Part shown: one piece after another, positions 1-7,625 of the stretch
How the letters are laid out: every line of letters begins with the position of its first letter
Position numbering within the stretch: the first letter of the stretch is position 1
Assembly (NCBI GenBank): GCA_046048895.1
Contig: JBJOFF010000009.1
Coordinates: 1-39,939, forward strand
Direction of reading: 5' to 3'
Length of the DNA: 39,939 nt
Source of the DNA: ZLKRG08 sp046048895
GTDB taxonomy: Bacteria; Actinomycetota; Actinomycetes; Nanopelagicales; Nanopelagicaceae
The notes under the pieces: model-generated
Database searches by the model: none
What the model was told of the DNA's origin: nothing
Seen by the model: the letters and a program-made list of their open reading frames with translations, nothing else
Position numbers and translations under genes: made by a program

Positions 1-42
1 ATCTTTACCTACTTCATCTAATACTGCAGCTTTGATTTTCAC
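1..42 (-). CDS. Start of a probable MDR-family zinc alcohol dehydrogenase (cut by window edge)
   Basis: Only the first 14 codons are in the window, read leftward from a GTG at 42. They give MKIKAAVLDEVGKD, which resembles the first strand of medium-chain zinc-type alcohol/aldehyde dehydrogenases (commonly 'MKxKAAVL...'). A GAGAGG Shine-Dalgarno-like run lies about 7 bases upstream of the GTG (plus positions about 50-55), which supports a real start. The gene diverges from the IclR regulator at 174. In this one-carbon setting it could be a formaldehyde or other alcohol/aldehyde dehydrogenase, but 14 residues cannot show the substrate. The family call is tentative. Confidence 0.5.
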   Translation of the reverse strand, partial: MKIKAAVLDEVGKD

Positions 43-173
43 GCCTAAACCTCTCGCCTTCCCTCGTTGGAATGGAGTGAAAGTACACCTGGTTCGTATC
101 GCGCGAAAGGCTTTTTGATGAATTTTCAGGCGTTTTGAGTTAAATTTTCCCAACTTATGAAACGGTGGTTCAC

Positions 174-923
174 ATGACGCAACGCGTTCAATCAGTGGAG
201 AGAGCCCTTAGTTTGCTCGATGCCCTAGCAAGTTACTCAGCGCCGCCAACTATTCCCGAATTGGCGAAAGCAGCCAAAGTTAATCGCGCAACTGCATGGC
301 GGTTAATGAATACCTTGGTTCATTTTGATTTGGCTGAAAGAAATGAAGTCACCGGAACTTACAAAGTTGGCCCTGGTGCATTACGGCTTGCGGCGGCTAC
401 TGATAATTCAAGTTTTGTTAGAAAAGCAAGGCCCCTCTTAGAGAAAGTTGCAAAGAAAACTGGTGGCAGCGCATTTCTCGAAATTGCTACTCGCGGCGAC
501 CTTGTCGTGATGGACCAAGTTAGATCGGACTCACCAATTCAAGTCGACTTGGCTGGGATGGTTGTGCCACTTCATTGTGGATCAGTCGGAAAATTATATT
601 TATCTAATTTATCGGATGACGAATTAAATGAGTACCTCAAACATAAATTAGCGGCACCTACCAGATTTACTATTACCAAACCGCAACTGCTACGCAAAGA
701 AATTTTGGAAGCGCGAGTAACTGGGGTGGCCATAAATTACAAAGAGCATCGTGAAGAATGGTGTGGTATCTCTGCTGCGATTAAGGATCGCGCAGGACGA
801 ACAATCGCCTATTTGAATGTCACCTTGCCGACATTCAATAACACAAAAGAGAAAGTTAAATCATTGGCGCCAACTCTTTTAAATGCGGCTGATGAAATTT
901 CTAGCCTATTTAATAAGATTTAA
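174..923 (+). CDS. IclR-family transcriptional regulator (first copy)
   Basis: This is a one-component regulator of about 249 residues, normal for IclR proteins. The N-terminal winged helix-turn-helix begins at 'QSVERAL', with the recognition helix near 'AKVNRATAWRLMNTL'. The C-terminal effector domain has the usual 'LHCGSVGKLYL', 'YKEHREEWCGISAAI' and 'AYLNVTLP' segments. I chose the ATG at 174; a GTG at 165 in the same frame is possible. No strong ribosome site is visible, and an upstream TATGAA (156-161) would give a very short leader. It converges on malate synthase (stop codons 11 bases apart). IclR proteins often sense small carboxylates such as glyoxylate or pyruvate, so control of the neighbouring malate synthase/aldehyde dehydrogenase unit is plausible but inferred. 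Confidence 0.9.
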   Translation: MTQRVQSVERALSLLDALASYSAPPTIPELAKAAKVNRATAWRLMNTLVHFDLAERNEVTGTYKVGPGALRLAAATDNSSFVRKARPLLEKVAKKTGGSAFLEIATRGDLVVMDQVRSDSPIQVDLAGMVVPLHCGSVGKLYLSNLSDDELNEYLKHKLAAPTRFTITKPQLLRKEILEARVTGVAINYKEHREEWCGISAAIKDRAGRTIAYLNVTLPTFNNTKEKVKSLAPTLLNAADEISSLFNKI

Positions 924-934
924 TTAGAGTGTTA

Positions 935-2503
935 CTAATCCATCTTCTCGTAAGCAGGCAACGTTAAGAAATCCAAATAATCATCGTCTAAGGCGCAGGC
1001 AATAAAGGTTTCTTTGGCGGCGGCATATTTGCTCGAGTCATCGAGCTTGGCTATCTCCTCGTCGGTGAGCGCTCGAACTAGATCCTTAGTGATTTTTCGG
1101 CCATCTTCCAGCGTAATTTCGTTATAAATCCACTGCCAAATCTGACTTCTGGAAATCTCTGCCGTCGCGGCATCTTCCATCAAATTGAAGATAGCTACTG
1201 CGCCAACTCCGCGCAACCAGCTCTCTAAATATTGAATAGAAACGCTGATATTGTTTCGAAGTCCGGCTTCAGTTACTACACCTGGAGTTGCCTTAACATT
1301 TAACAAGTCAGCAGCGCTTACCTGACTCTGTTCTTTTTTCTTATCAATTTGATTTGCTTTGGTACCTAGAACTTTATCAAATTCATTTCTACAGAGTTCA
1401 ACCATTCCAGGATGGGCCACCCAGGAACCATCAAATCCATCATTTGCTTCTCGAGATTTATCAGCTTGAACTTTAGCAAATGCAACTTCATTAACCGCAG
1501 GATCAGAACTTGGAATGAAAGCGGCCATGCCACCGATTGCAGATGCTTCTCGTTTATGGCAAGTTTTAACAAGTAACTCTGTATAAGCTCTCATGAATGG
1601 AACTGTCATTGTGACAAGATTTCGCTCTGGTAGCACAAAATCCTTGCCGCTAGTTCTATGTGTCTTAATCACGCTAAACATATAATCCCAACGACCAGCA
1701 TTTAAACCAGAACAGTGTTCTCGCAACTCATAAAGAATTTCTTCCATTTCGAAAGCTGCTGGATAGGTTTCAATCAAAACGGTAGCTCTGATTGTTCCCC
1801 TAGGAATCCCGACATGATCTTGCGCAATCAAGAATGCCTCATTCCACATTCTTGATTCTAGGTGCGATTCAAGTTTTGCTAAATAGAAGTAAGGACCCAA
1901 ACCATTTTCAATTTGAAGCTTGGCGCTTGCCACCATATACAGCGCAAAATCAACAAATGAACCTGAGGTAACTTCTCCATTAACTAAAATGTGTTTTTCA
2001 GGAAGATGCAAACCTCTAGGTCGCATCACAATGGTGGCCAGCGGTGCATCTGTTCTTAATTGGTATTTCTTGCCGGCGCTATTTGTAAATTCAATCTGCC
2101 CACGGATAGCGTCATTTAAGTTAATTTGGCCTTGAATCACGTTCTCCCAGTTTGGAGTCGTGGAATCTTCTTGGTCTGCAAGCCAGACCTTAGCTCCCGA
2201 ATTCAGGGCATTGATGGTCATCTTTCGCTCCGTCGGGCCAGTAATTTCCACCCTACGATCAATCAACCCTGGGGCTAATGGCGCAACTTTCCAGGAAAGG
2301 TCATCTCGAATTGCCTTCGTTTCTGGAAGAAACGAAAGTTCCTTGCCGCCGGCAATCGCAGCGATTCTCTCCTTGCGCATTGCAAGCAGTTCTATGCGTC
2401 TTGGATTTAATTGAGTATGTAATTTACTAATCAACTCAAAAGCTGATTCAGAGAGAATCTCATCTTGACGATCAATTTTCTTTCCTAGAATTTCAATGCT
2501 CAT
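935..2503 (-). CDS. aceB: Malate synthase A-type (glyoxylate + acetyl-CoA to malate)
   Basis: About 522 residues, the usual length of the short malate synthase A form. Visible family blocks are 'DQEDSTTPNWENV', 'RPRGLHLPEKH', 'ESRMWNEAF', the signature 'VLIETYPAAFEMEEILYE' followed by 'LNAGRWDYMFS' (the Glu and Asp expected to bind magnesium), and 'HPGMVELC'. The ATG at 2503 overlaps the TGA of the upstream aldehyde dehydrogenase as ATGA, which fixes the start better than an in-frame upstream codon at 2518. The enzyme condenses glyoxylate with acetyl-CoA in the cytoplasm. No isocitrate lyase lies beside it, so the glyoxylate may come from elsewhere, for example glycine or purine breakdown. 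A link to betaine-derived glycine is inference. Confidence 0.95.
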   Translation of the reverse strand: MSIEILGKKIDRQDEILSESAFELISKLHTQLNPRRIELLAMRKERIAAIAGGKELSFLPETKAIRDDLSWKVAPLAPGLIDRRVEITGPTERKMTINALNSGAKVWLADQEDSTTPNWENVIQGQINLNDAIRGQIEFTNSAGKKYQLRTDAPLATIVMRPRGLHLPEKHILVNGEVTSGSFVDFALYMVASAKLQIENGLGPYFYLAKLESHLESRMWNEAFLIAQDHVGIPRGTIRATVLIETYPAAFEMEEILYELREHCSGLNAGRWDYMFSVIKTHRTSGKDFVLPERNLVTMTVPFMRAYTELLVKTCHKREASAIGGMAAFIPSSDPAVNEVAFAKVQADKSREANDGFDGSWVAHPGMVELCRNEFDKVLGTKANQIDKKKEQSQVSAADLLNVKATPGVVTEAGLRNNISVSIQYLESWLRGVGAVAIFNLMEDAATAEISRSQIWQWIYNEITLEDGRKITKDLVRALTDEEIAKLDDSSKYAAAKETFIACALDDDYLDFLTLPAYEKMD

Positions 2504-4002
2504 GACAAATCTACCCAAGTTGTCTTTAGGGCGCTGTATGCATCTAGTGCATGTAGAGATTTATCTCTACCGGTTCCAGAAGCACCGAATCCGCCGAAAG
2601 GAGTAATTACATCTAGCGCATCAAAAGTATTAATCCAGACGGTTCCGGCTCTTAACGCTCTGGCAAAATTATGAGCTTTTGAGACATTGTTGGTCCAAAC
2701 AGATGCTGCCAATCCGTATTCCGTCTGATTTGCAAGCGCTAGCGCTTCATCAGAATCCTTAGCTTCAATTGCGACCAGGACTGGACCAAAAATCTCTTCT
2801 TGAGCAAGTCGAGAAGAGTTTGAAACATTGGATATCAAAGTTGGTTGAATAAAGAGATCGTCTCCAGTTGCTTTTTCGCCACCAAAAACAACTTCTTCAT
2901 TATTTTGACCGATTAATTCAAGATACGAATTAACTCGATCTCTCTGCACCTTAGAAACAATTGGCCCCATCATGGTCTCTGGATTTAAAGGATTGCCAAC
3001 TTTAAAATTCTTGGCAAACTCCTTTAAATGGCTAAATAGCTCTTCTTTCACGCTCTTTTCAACGATAATTCGAGAGCCGGCATTGCAAGTTTGCCCAGCG
3101 TTGTAATAAATAGCCCAGCCGATAGTCTCTGCTGCTAATTTCAAATTAGTGCAATCGTTCAAAACTACTTGCGGACTCTTTCCCCCAAGTTCTAGCGAAA
3201 CTTGCTTCAGATTAGATTCCGCCGCATATTGGAGCATCTTGCGTCCAGTAGGGCCGCTTCCGGTAAAGGCAATCTTTGCCACATCCATATGTTTTGCTAG
3301 CGCTTGTCCAGCCTCTGCACCTAAACCTGGGACCACATTAAATACACCTTCAGGTAAGCCTGCTTCAATTGCCAGCTCCGCCATTCGAATTGCGGTTAGC
3401 GATGAGTTTTCTGCTGGTTTGATAACTATTGAGTTACCCATAGCTAACGCTGGGCCAAGTTTCCAAGAGGTAATACTCATTGGATAATTCCAAGGAACAA
3501 TTGCGCCAATTACACCAAGTGGCTCACGTGTGACCATTGCCAAAGCATTTCGAGGTGCTGGTGCAATTTCATCATATGTCTTATCAATAGTCTCGGCGTA
3601 CCATTGAATTACGCGGGTCGAATTTCGAGTATCAACCGCCAAGGAATCGCTAATGGGCTTTCCAACATCGAGTGTCTCTAACAACGCCAATTCATCACGA
3701 TGTTCGTTTAGCAATTCCGCCCAGCGCAGCATAATTGCCTTTTTATCTCGGGGATTCATTTGAGACCAGATGCCAGAATCAAAAGCACGTTTTGCAGATG
3801 CAACTGCTTTATTGATGTCTTCGCTATCACCTGCTGCAATATTGGCAATGCTTCGATTTAGCACTGGTGAAAAATCCTCTAAAGTTTTGCCGGATGCAGA
3901 TGGCATTGATTTGCCATCAATAAAAATATTGCCGTTAGGTTTTACTTTGCTTGCTCGTTCTTGCCAGATCTCAGTTGTAGACATAGTGAGAATGGTAGGC
4001 AC
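2500..4002 (-). CDS. NAD(P)-dependent aldehyde dehydrogenase (PuuC/BetB-like)
   Basis: A complete aldehyde dehydrogenase of about 500 residues. It has the 'PWNYP' and 'KPAENSS' cofactor segments, the glycine-rich 'FTGSGPTGRKM', the general-base Glu in 'LELGGKSPQ' and the catalytic Cys in 'NAGQTCNAGSR'. It resembles the gamma-glutamyl-aminobutyraldehyde/betaine aldehyde group more than the second copy at 10615-12090 does. The substrate is not decided by sequence: betaine aldehyde from the nearby BetA, an aminoaldehyde, or another aldehyde. The start is uncertain: GTG at 4002 or ATG at 3984. It is co-transcribed with malate synthase by an ATGA overlap, and a 48-base gap with a promoter-like site separates it from fdhD. 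Confidence 0.92.
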   Translation of the reverse strand: MPTILTMSTTEIWQERASKVKPNGNIFIDGKSMPSASGKTLEDFSPVLNRSIANIAAGDSEDINKAVASAKRAFDSGIWSQMNPRDKKAIMLRWAELLNEHRDELALLETLDVGKPISDSLAVDTRNSTRVIQWYAETIDKTYDEIAPAPRNALAMVTREPLGVIGAIVPWNYPMSITSWKLGPALAMGNSIVIKPAENSSLTAIRMAELAIEAGLPEGVFNVVPGLGAEAGQALAKHMDVAKIAFTGSGPTGRKMLQYAAESNLKQVSLELGGKSPQVVLNDCTNLKLAAETIGWAIYYNAGQTCNAGSRIIVEKSVKEELFSHLKEFAKNFKVGNPLNPETMMGPIVSKVQRDRVNSYLELIGQNNEEVVFGGEKATGDDLFIQPTLISNVSNSSRLAQEEIFGPVLVAIEAKDSDEALALANQTEYGLAASVWTNNVSKAHNFARALRAGTVWINTFDALDVITPFGGFGASGTGRDKSLHALDAYSALKTTWVDLS

Positions 4003-4013
4003 CTACCTATATA
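3994..4013 (-). promoter_or_regulatory. Candidate promoter and operator for the aldehyde dehydrogenase/malate synthase pair
   Basis: On the minus strand a TATATA (plus 4008-4013) is followed directly by the palindrome GGTAGG-TG-CCTACC (3994-4007), where transcription would start. The palindrome is exact in both 6-base arms. It sits in the only gap between fdhD and the aldehyde dehydrogenase, as expected for an operator. The IclR protein at 174-923 is the nearest regulator and a possible binder. No convincing -35 element is seen. Confidence 0.4.
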
Positions 4014-4050
4014 CGCTGGCAATAAGTCGGTTGCACCAGTCGCAACGTGG

Positions 4051-4878
4051 CTATGAAATTTTCGAAATGAAGCGCTTTCCTACCCCATTTCGAGCAAAGG
4101 CAATCAAGGTTAAGCCGAACTCATCGGCCAATTCGATGGCAAGCGATGTAGGTGCACTTACGCCAACCATGGCTGAAATTCCAGCAGTAATCGCTTTTTG
4201 TACAATCTCATATCCAGTGCGCCCAGAAACTACTAAAGTCCAATTCGAAAGTGGCAGCTGTCCATCCATAAGTGCTTGTCCAATGACTTTATCCACTGCA
4301 TTATGTCGACCAACATCCTCTTTTGAATATTTTATTTCTCCTTGTGGATTTACCAAGAGCGCTGCATGCAATCCACCCGTTTTGGAGAAAATTGCTTGAT
4401 TCTTATCTAGTAGCTCTGTGTAATGCGAAAGCTGCATATCACTTTTGGTTGTCGGTTTTACCTTTGCTATTCCACGTTTATGTAGATCGGAAATGTTTTC
4501 AGATCCACAGACTCCACATGCTGAATTCATGGTAAAGCGCCGATCCATTTTGCGTGAAAAATCTGGAGCATCATTGGTAACTTCGGCAATTACTACATTC
4601 GCTCTTTGGCGCGGAGATAGATTTCGATCTCCGCATACTTTGACTGAAATTAATTGCTCTGGGTTAGTCAAAAATCCTTCGCCCCATAAAAATCCAGCAG
4701 CTAATTGCAGATCTGAACCAGGCGTGCGCATAGTGATACCAAGTTGTTCTTCTTGGTCGCCTCTTTTAATTCTAATTTCAAGAGGCTCTTCAACCACCAC
4801 GCTATCTGAAGTGGTGGTTTCCGAGTCGCTTCTTTTTACCTTTACTTTTTGAATGGAAGAGGGCGCATCATTTTGCAT
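4051..4878 (-). CDS. fdhD: FdhD, sulfurtransferase activating molybdenum formate dehydrogenase
   Basis: FdhD moves sulfur from a cysteine desulfurase to the bis-MGD molybdenum cofactor before it enters formate dehydrogenase. The 275-residue product has the Cys pair C121-x2-C124 ('SACGVCGS'), then 'TGGLHAA', 'EDVGRHNAVDKVIG', 'VSGRTGYEIVQKA' and 'VSAPTSLAIELA', all typical of the family. It overlaps the end of betA by 11 bases, so the two are translated together. The formate dehydrogenase it should serve is about 15 kb away (19542-24429). In the well-known fdsGBACD operons the fdhD homologue (fdsC) is inside the operon, so it has been separated here. Confidence 0.96.
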   Translation of the reverse strand: MQNDAPSSIQKVKVKRSDSETTTSDSVVVEEPLEIRIKRGDQEEQLGITMRTPGSDLQLAAGFLWGEGFLTNPEQLISVKVCGDRNLSPRQRANVVIAEVTNDAPDFSRKMDRRFTMNSACGVCGSENISDLHKRGIAKVKPTTKSDMQLSHYTELLDKNQAIFSKTGGLHAALLVNPQGEIKYSKEDVGRHNAVDKVIGQALMDGQLPLSNWTLVVSGRTGYEIVQKAITAGISAMVGVSAPTSLAIELADEFGLTLIAFARNGVGKRFISKIS

Positions 4879-6511
4879 GACGGTAAAACTCAGTGTGATC
4901 CGGCGCCAAGGTGCCTTTGCCGATTATTAAATCAGCTGCGCGTTCTGCCACCATCATTACTGGTGCATAGATATTGCCATTTGTGACATATGGGAATACC
5001 GAAGCGTCAACTACGCGTAAACCTTCAACGCCATGAACTTTCATGGTCTCTGGATCTACAACTGACATTTCATCTACACCCATCTTGGCGGTGCATGAGG
5101 GGTGTAGCGCCGTTTCGGCATCTTTTCGTACCCAATCGAGAATCTCTTCGTCGGTTGAGACTGAAGGACCGGGTGAAGTCTCTCCGGCGTTCATTGGCTC
5201 CATTGCTGGCTGAGTCATAATTTTGCGAGCTTGGCGAATTGCCTCTACCCACTCACGTCGATCTTGATCGGTAGAAAGGTAATTAAAAAGCATCGCTGGT
5301 TTTTCTAATGGATTAGTGCTTCTGATTTTTAGCCAGCCACGAGAATCTGAATACATCGGACCAATGTGGAACTGATAACCATGCCCACCTTTCGGTCCAG
5401 AACCGTCATATCTAATTGCAAGTGGCAAAAAGTGATACATCAAGTTTGGATAAGCGACATCATCGTTACTGCGAGTAAAGCCACCTGCTTCAAAATGATT
5501 AGTTGCTCCAGGCCCGGTGCGGAAAAATAACCATAAGAATCCAATCCACGGACGCTTCCAGAATTTAAGCGACGGTTGTTGAGTTACCGGCTGCTTGCAT
5601 TTGTATTGAACATAAACTTCTAAATGATCCTGCAGATTTGCGCCTACACCTGGCAGATGGTGAACCATTTGCACGCCAAGCGGTTTTAAATCATTTTCAT
5701 TGCCAATTCCAGAGAGCTGCAATAACTGTGGCGAATTAATTGCACCTCCTGCCAAAATAATGTCGCGACCTTTAAAGATCTGCTTCTTGCCCTTGATTGA
5801 TACCTCTACGCCAACTGCAGTTTTGCCTTCAAACAAAACTTTAGTCACCATGGCGCGAGTCTTTACCTCTAAATTCTTGCGGTTCTTAACAGGATATAGA
5901 TAAGCGCGAGCTGCACTTAAACGGCGACCGCGATAAACATTTCGATCAAAACGTGCAAAACCCTCTTGGCGATATCCATTTACATCTTTAGTTAAATTAA
6001 ATCCAGCTTGTTGTACCGCCGCAAAGAAAGCCTCAAATAAAGGGCCTTTAGAAGGGCCGCGTTCTAGTTTTAGCGGGCCATCGCCGCCGCGCAACTCTCC
6101 TTTTGGATCTGCAATGCAAGTCTCCATTTTTTTGAAATATGGCAAGCAATGCGCAAAGTCCCAATTACTCATTCCTTGATCTTTGCCCCAACGTTCGTAA
6201 TCTAAAGGATTACCACGTTGAAAAATCTGGCCATTTATTGAAGAAGATCCACCCAAAACTTTTCCTCGAGCATGGTAAATCTTTCGATTATTCATAAATG
6301 GTTCTGGCTCGGATTCGTACATCCAGTCGTAATATTTGCTGCCAATTGGGAAAGCTAAACCTGCAGGCATATGAATAAAGACATCCCAAATGTAATCAGG
6401 GCGGCCGGCTTCAAGAACCAATACCTCTTTACTTAGGTCTGCGCTTAATCGATTGGCTAAAACGCAACCAGCAGATCCGCCACCTACGATGATGTAATCG
6501 TATGTCTTCAA
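4868..6511 (-). CDS. betA: Choline dehydrogenase (GMC oxidoreductase family)
   Basis: A flavoenzyme oxidising choline to betaine aldehyde, and possibly on to betaine. The N-terminal FAD fold is 'YIIVGGGSAGCVLANRLS'. The GMC signatures 'ARGKVLGGSSSINGQIFQRG' and 'GGAINSPQLLQLSGIG' follow, and the C-terminal active site has 'LHPSCTAKMG' (catalytic His) and 'VTNGNIYAPVMM'. The length, 547 residues, fits BetA. It starts with TTG at 6511: no in-frame ATG lies upstream, and a GGAG ribosome site lies 7 bases before the TTG (plus 6519-6522). The start codon is only 26 bases past a strong terminator, so its expression must come from read-through or a promoter overlapping the hairpin. Other GMC alcohol oxidases are possible, but the transporter and betaine genes beside it favour choline. 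Confidence 0.92.
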   Translation of the reverse strand: MKTYDYIIVGGGSAGCVLANRLSADLSKEVLVLEAGRPDYIWDVFIHMPAGLAFPIGSKYYDWMYESEPEPFMNNRKIYHARGKVLGGSSSINGQIFQRGNPLDYERWGKDQGMSNWDFAHCLPYFKKMETCIADPKGELRGGDGPLKLERGPSKGPLFEAFFAAVQQAGFNLTKDVNGYRQEGFARFDRNVYRGRRLSAARAYLYPVKNRKNLEVKTRAMVTKVLFEGKTAVGVEVSIKGKKQIFKGRDIILAGGAINSPQLLQLSGIGNENDLKPLGVQMVHHLPGVGANLQDHLEVYVQYKCKQPVTQQPSLKFWKRPWIGFLWLFFRTGPGATNHFEAGGFTRSNDDVAYPNLMYHFLPLAIRYDGSGPKGGHGYQFHIGPMYSDSRGWLKIRSTNPLEKPAMLFNYLSTDQDRREWVEAIRQARKIMTQPAMEPMNAGETSPGPSVSTDEEILDWVRKDAETALHPSCTAKMGVDEMSVVDPETMKVHGVEGLRVVDASVFPYVTNGNIYAPVMMVAERAADLIIGKGTLAPDHTEFYRHAK

Positions 6512-6537
6512 AGAACAACTCCGTTCTAAAATAAAAC

Positions 6538-6566
6538 CGCCCGGCTAAAGTCTATCTAGCCGGGCG
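6538..6566 (-). terminator. Rho-independent terminator after the ABC transporter binding-protein gene
   Basis: A perfect 10-bp GC-rich stem (arms 6538-6547 and 6557-6566, CGCCCGGCTA with its complement) closes a 9-base loop. On the minus strand it is followed by GTTTTATTTTAG. It lies 28 bases after the stop of the binding protein and 26 bases before betA. The plus-strand side is also T-rich, but no plus-strand gene precedes it. Confidence 0.85.
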
Positions 6567-6593
6567 ATTTTATTGGATTTAATTAGTAATTAA

Positions 6594-7544
6594 TTACTTG
6601 CCGGTCCAAGCTTTTACTTGGTCAGCATGTGCATCAATCCACTTCTGTGCTGCTTCTTCAGGCTTCATTCCACCTTCGATATCAGCTGCTACCGCATTCT
6701 GATCATCGTTGGTCCACTTGAAGTTCTGAATAAGTGTCGCAAAAGCAGAACCTGAATCCATCAACTTCTTGGAAGCGAGCTTCACAAGAACAGTCTCTGG
6801 GTAATCAGTTAGACCGCTTGCCTTTGCAGCATCTGCCCAATCGTTAGTTGGGAAGTTTACGCGTGAATTTAAAAGGCCTGGCATCTTCACGAAGAAGGTC
6901 TGTGGCTCGTAGAAGTAAGCAATTGCAGGAGTCTTATTAGCTTCTGCCTTTGTTAATACTTCAATTAGCGCAGCTTCAGAGCCAGTTGAGATTGCTTTGA
7001 AGTTCAACTTATTTGCCGCAATCATCTTCTCACCGATTGTGGTGTATCCCGGTGGGCCCTCATACCAAGCGCCCTTGCCACCAGAATCTGCAGTCTTAAA
7101 TAAATCTGCATATTTATTTAAATTCTTTGCATCTGTGATATCTGGATACTTCTCAACCATCCAAGGTGCAACGTACATACCGATACGACCGATATTGCCG
7201 TTTGGACCAACTTCAACGATGGCTCCGCGGTCTACCCACTCTTGCCAACGTCCGCCGCCCCAGTCTTCGATTACAACATCAACTGTGCCAGCTTCCATTG
7301 CGTCATAAGTAACGCCAGCCTCTTCGAGTGTGGTCTGGTTGATTGTGCAACCAAGTTCATTCTTCGCAATCTCTGCTACGACTTGTGCTGAAGCTGTGTA
7401 ACCATTCCATGCATGCATTGCAATACCCCAGGTACCGCAATCCCCTGAAGCGCTATTGGAATTTGATCCACAAGCTGACAACCCGAGCGAGAGAGCTAGA
7501 ATCGAAGATGCAAGTGCATATTTACGCCCATGCTTTAATCTCAT
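6594..7544 (-). CDS. Glycine betaine/choline ABC transporter substrate-binding lipoprotein
   Basis: 316 residues. It has a lipoprotein signal peptide with the lipobox 'LSAC' (Cys25), then an OpuAC/ProX-type binding domain. Tryptophans in 'MHAWNGY' and 'IEDWGGGRWQEW' and tyrosines such as in 'YFYEPQ' are candidates for the aromatic cage that holds quaternary ammonium groups. The ATG is preceded by AAGGAGG (plus 7549-7555), the strongest ribosome site in the transporter unit, which suits a binding protein needed in excess. The gene is last in its unit, with the terminator at 6538-6566 behind it. Specificity among glycine betaine, choline and related compounds cannot be read from sequence. Confidence 0.93.
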   Translation of the reverse strand: MRLKHGRKYALASSILALSLGLSACGSNSNSASGDCGTWGIAMHAWNGYTASAQVVAEIAKNELGCTINQTTLEEAGVTYDAMEAGTVDVVIEDWGGGRWQEWVDRGAIVEVGPNGNIGRIGMYVAPWMVEKYPDITDAKNLNKYADLFKTADSGGKGAWYEGPPGYTTIGEKMIAANKLNFKAISTGSEAALIEVLTKAEANKTPAIAYFYEPQTFFVKMPGLLNSRVNFPTNDWADAAKASGLTDYPETVLVKLASKKLMDSGSAFATLIQNFKWTNDDQNAVAADIEGGMKPEEAAQKWIDAHADQVKAWTGK

Positions 7545-7625
7545 TACCCCTCCTTGGATAATTTAAAATGTGAGCGTAAGCGTAGGCGTTATCCGCGTCA
7601 CATGGAATAGCGAAACGAACTTTTT

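Noticed and set aside
43..173. Operator or RNA element in the left divergent gap
   Set aside because: I looked for TGGAAC-type sites, palindromes and riboswitch-like folds and saw only scattered AT-rich runs and a partial TTGGAA.
4030..4046. Inverted repeat GTTGC-7-GCAAC between fdhD and the aldehyde dehydrogenase
   Set aside because: Arms of 5 bases can arise by chance, and the stronger palindrome at 3994-4007 better explains control of this gap.
6512..6527. AGAAC-6-GTTCT inverted repeat before betA
   Set aside because: Short arms around the ribosome site; no second copy seen at other promoters in the window, so not called an operator.
7569..7602. Hairpin between permease and binding-protein genes (TGTGA...TCACA)
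   Set aside because: Only 5 plus 3 paired bases with a bulge and a 17-base loop, and no T-run; too weak to call a terminator or attenuator.
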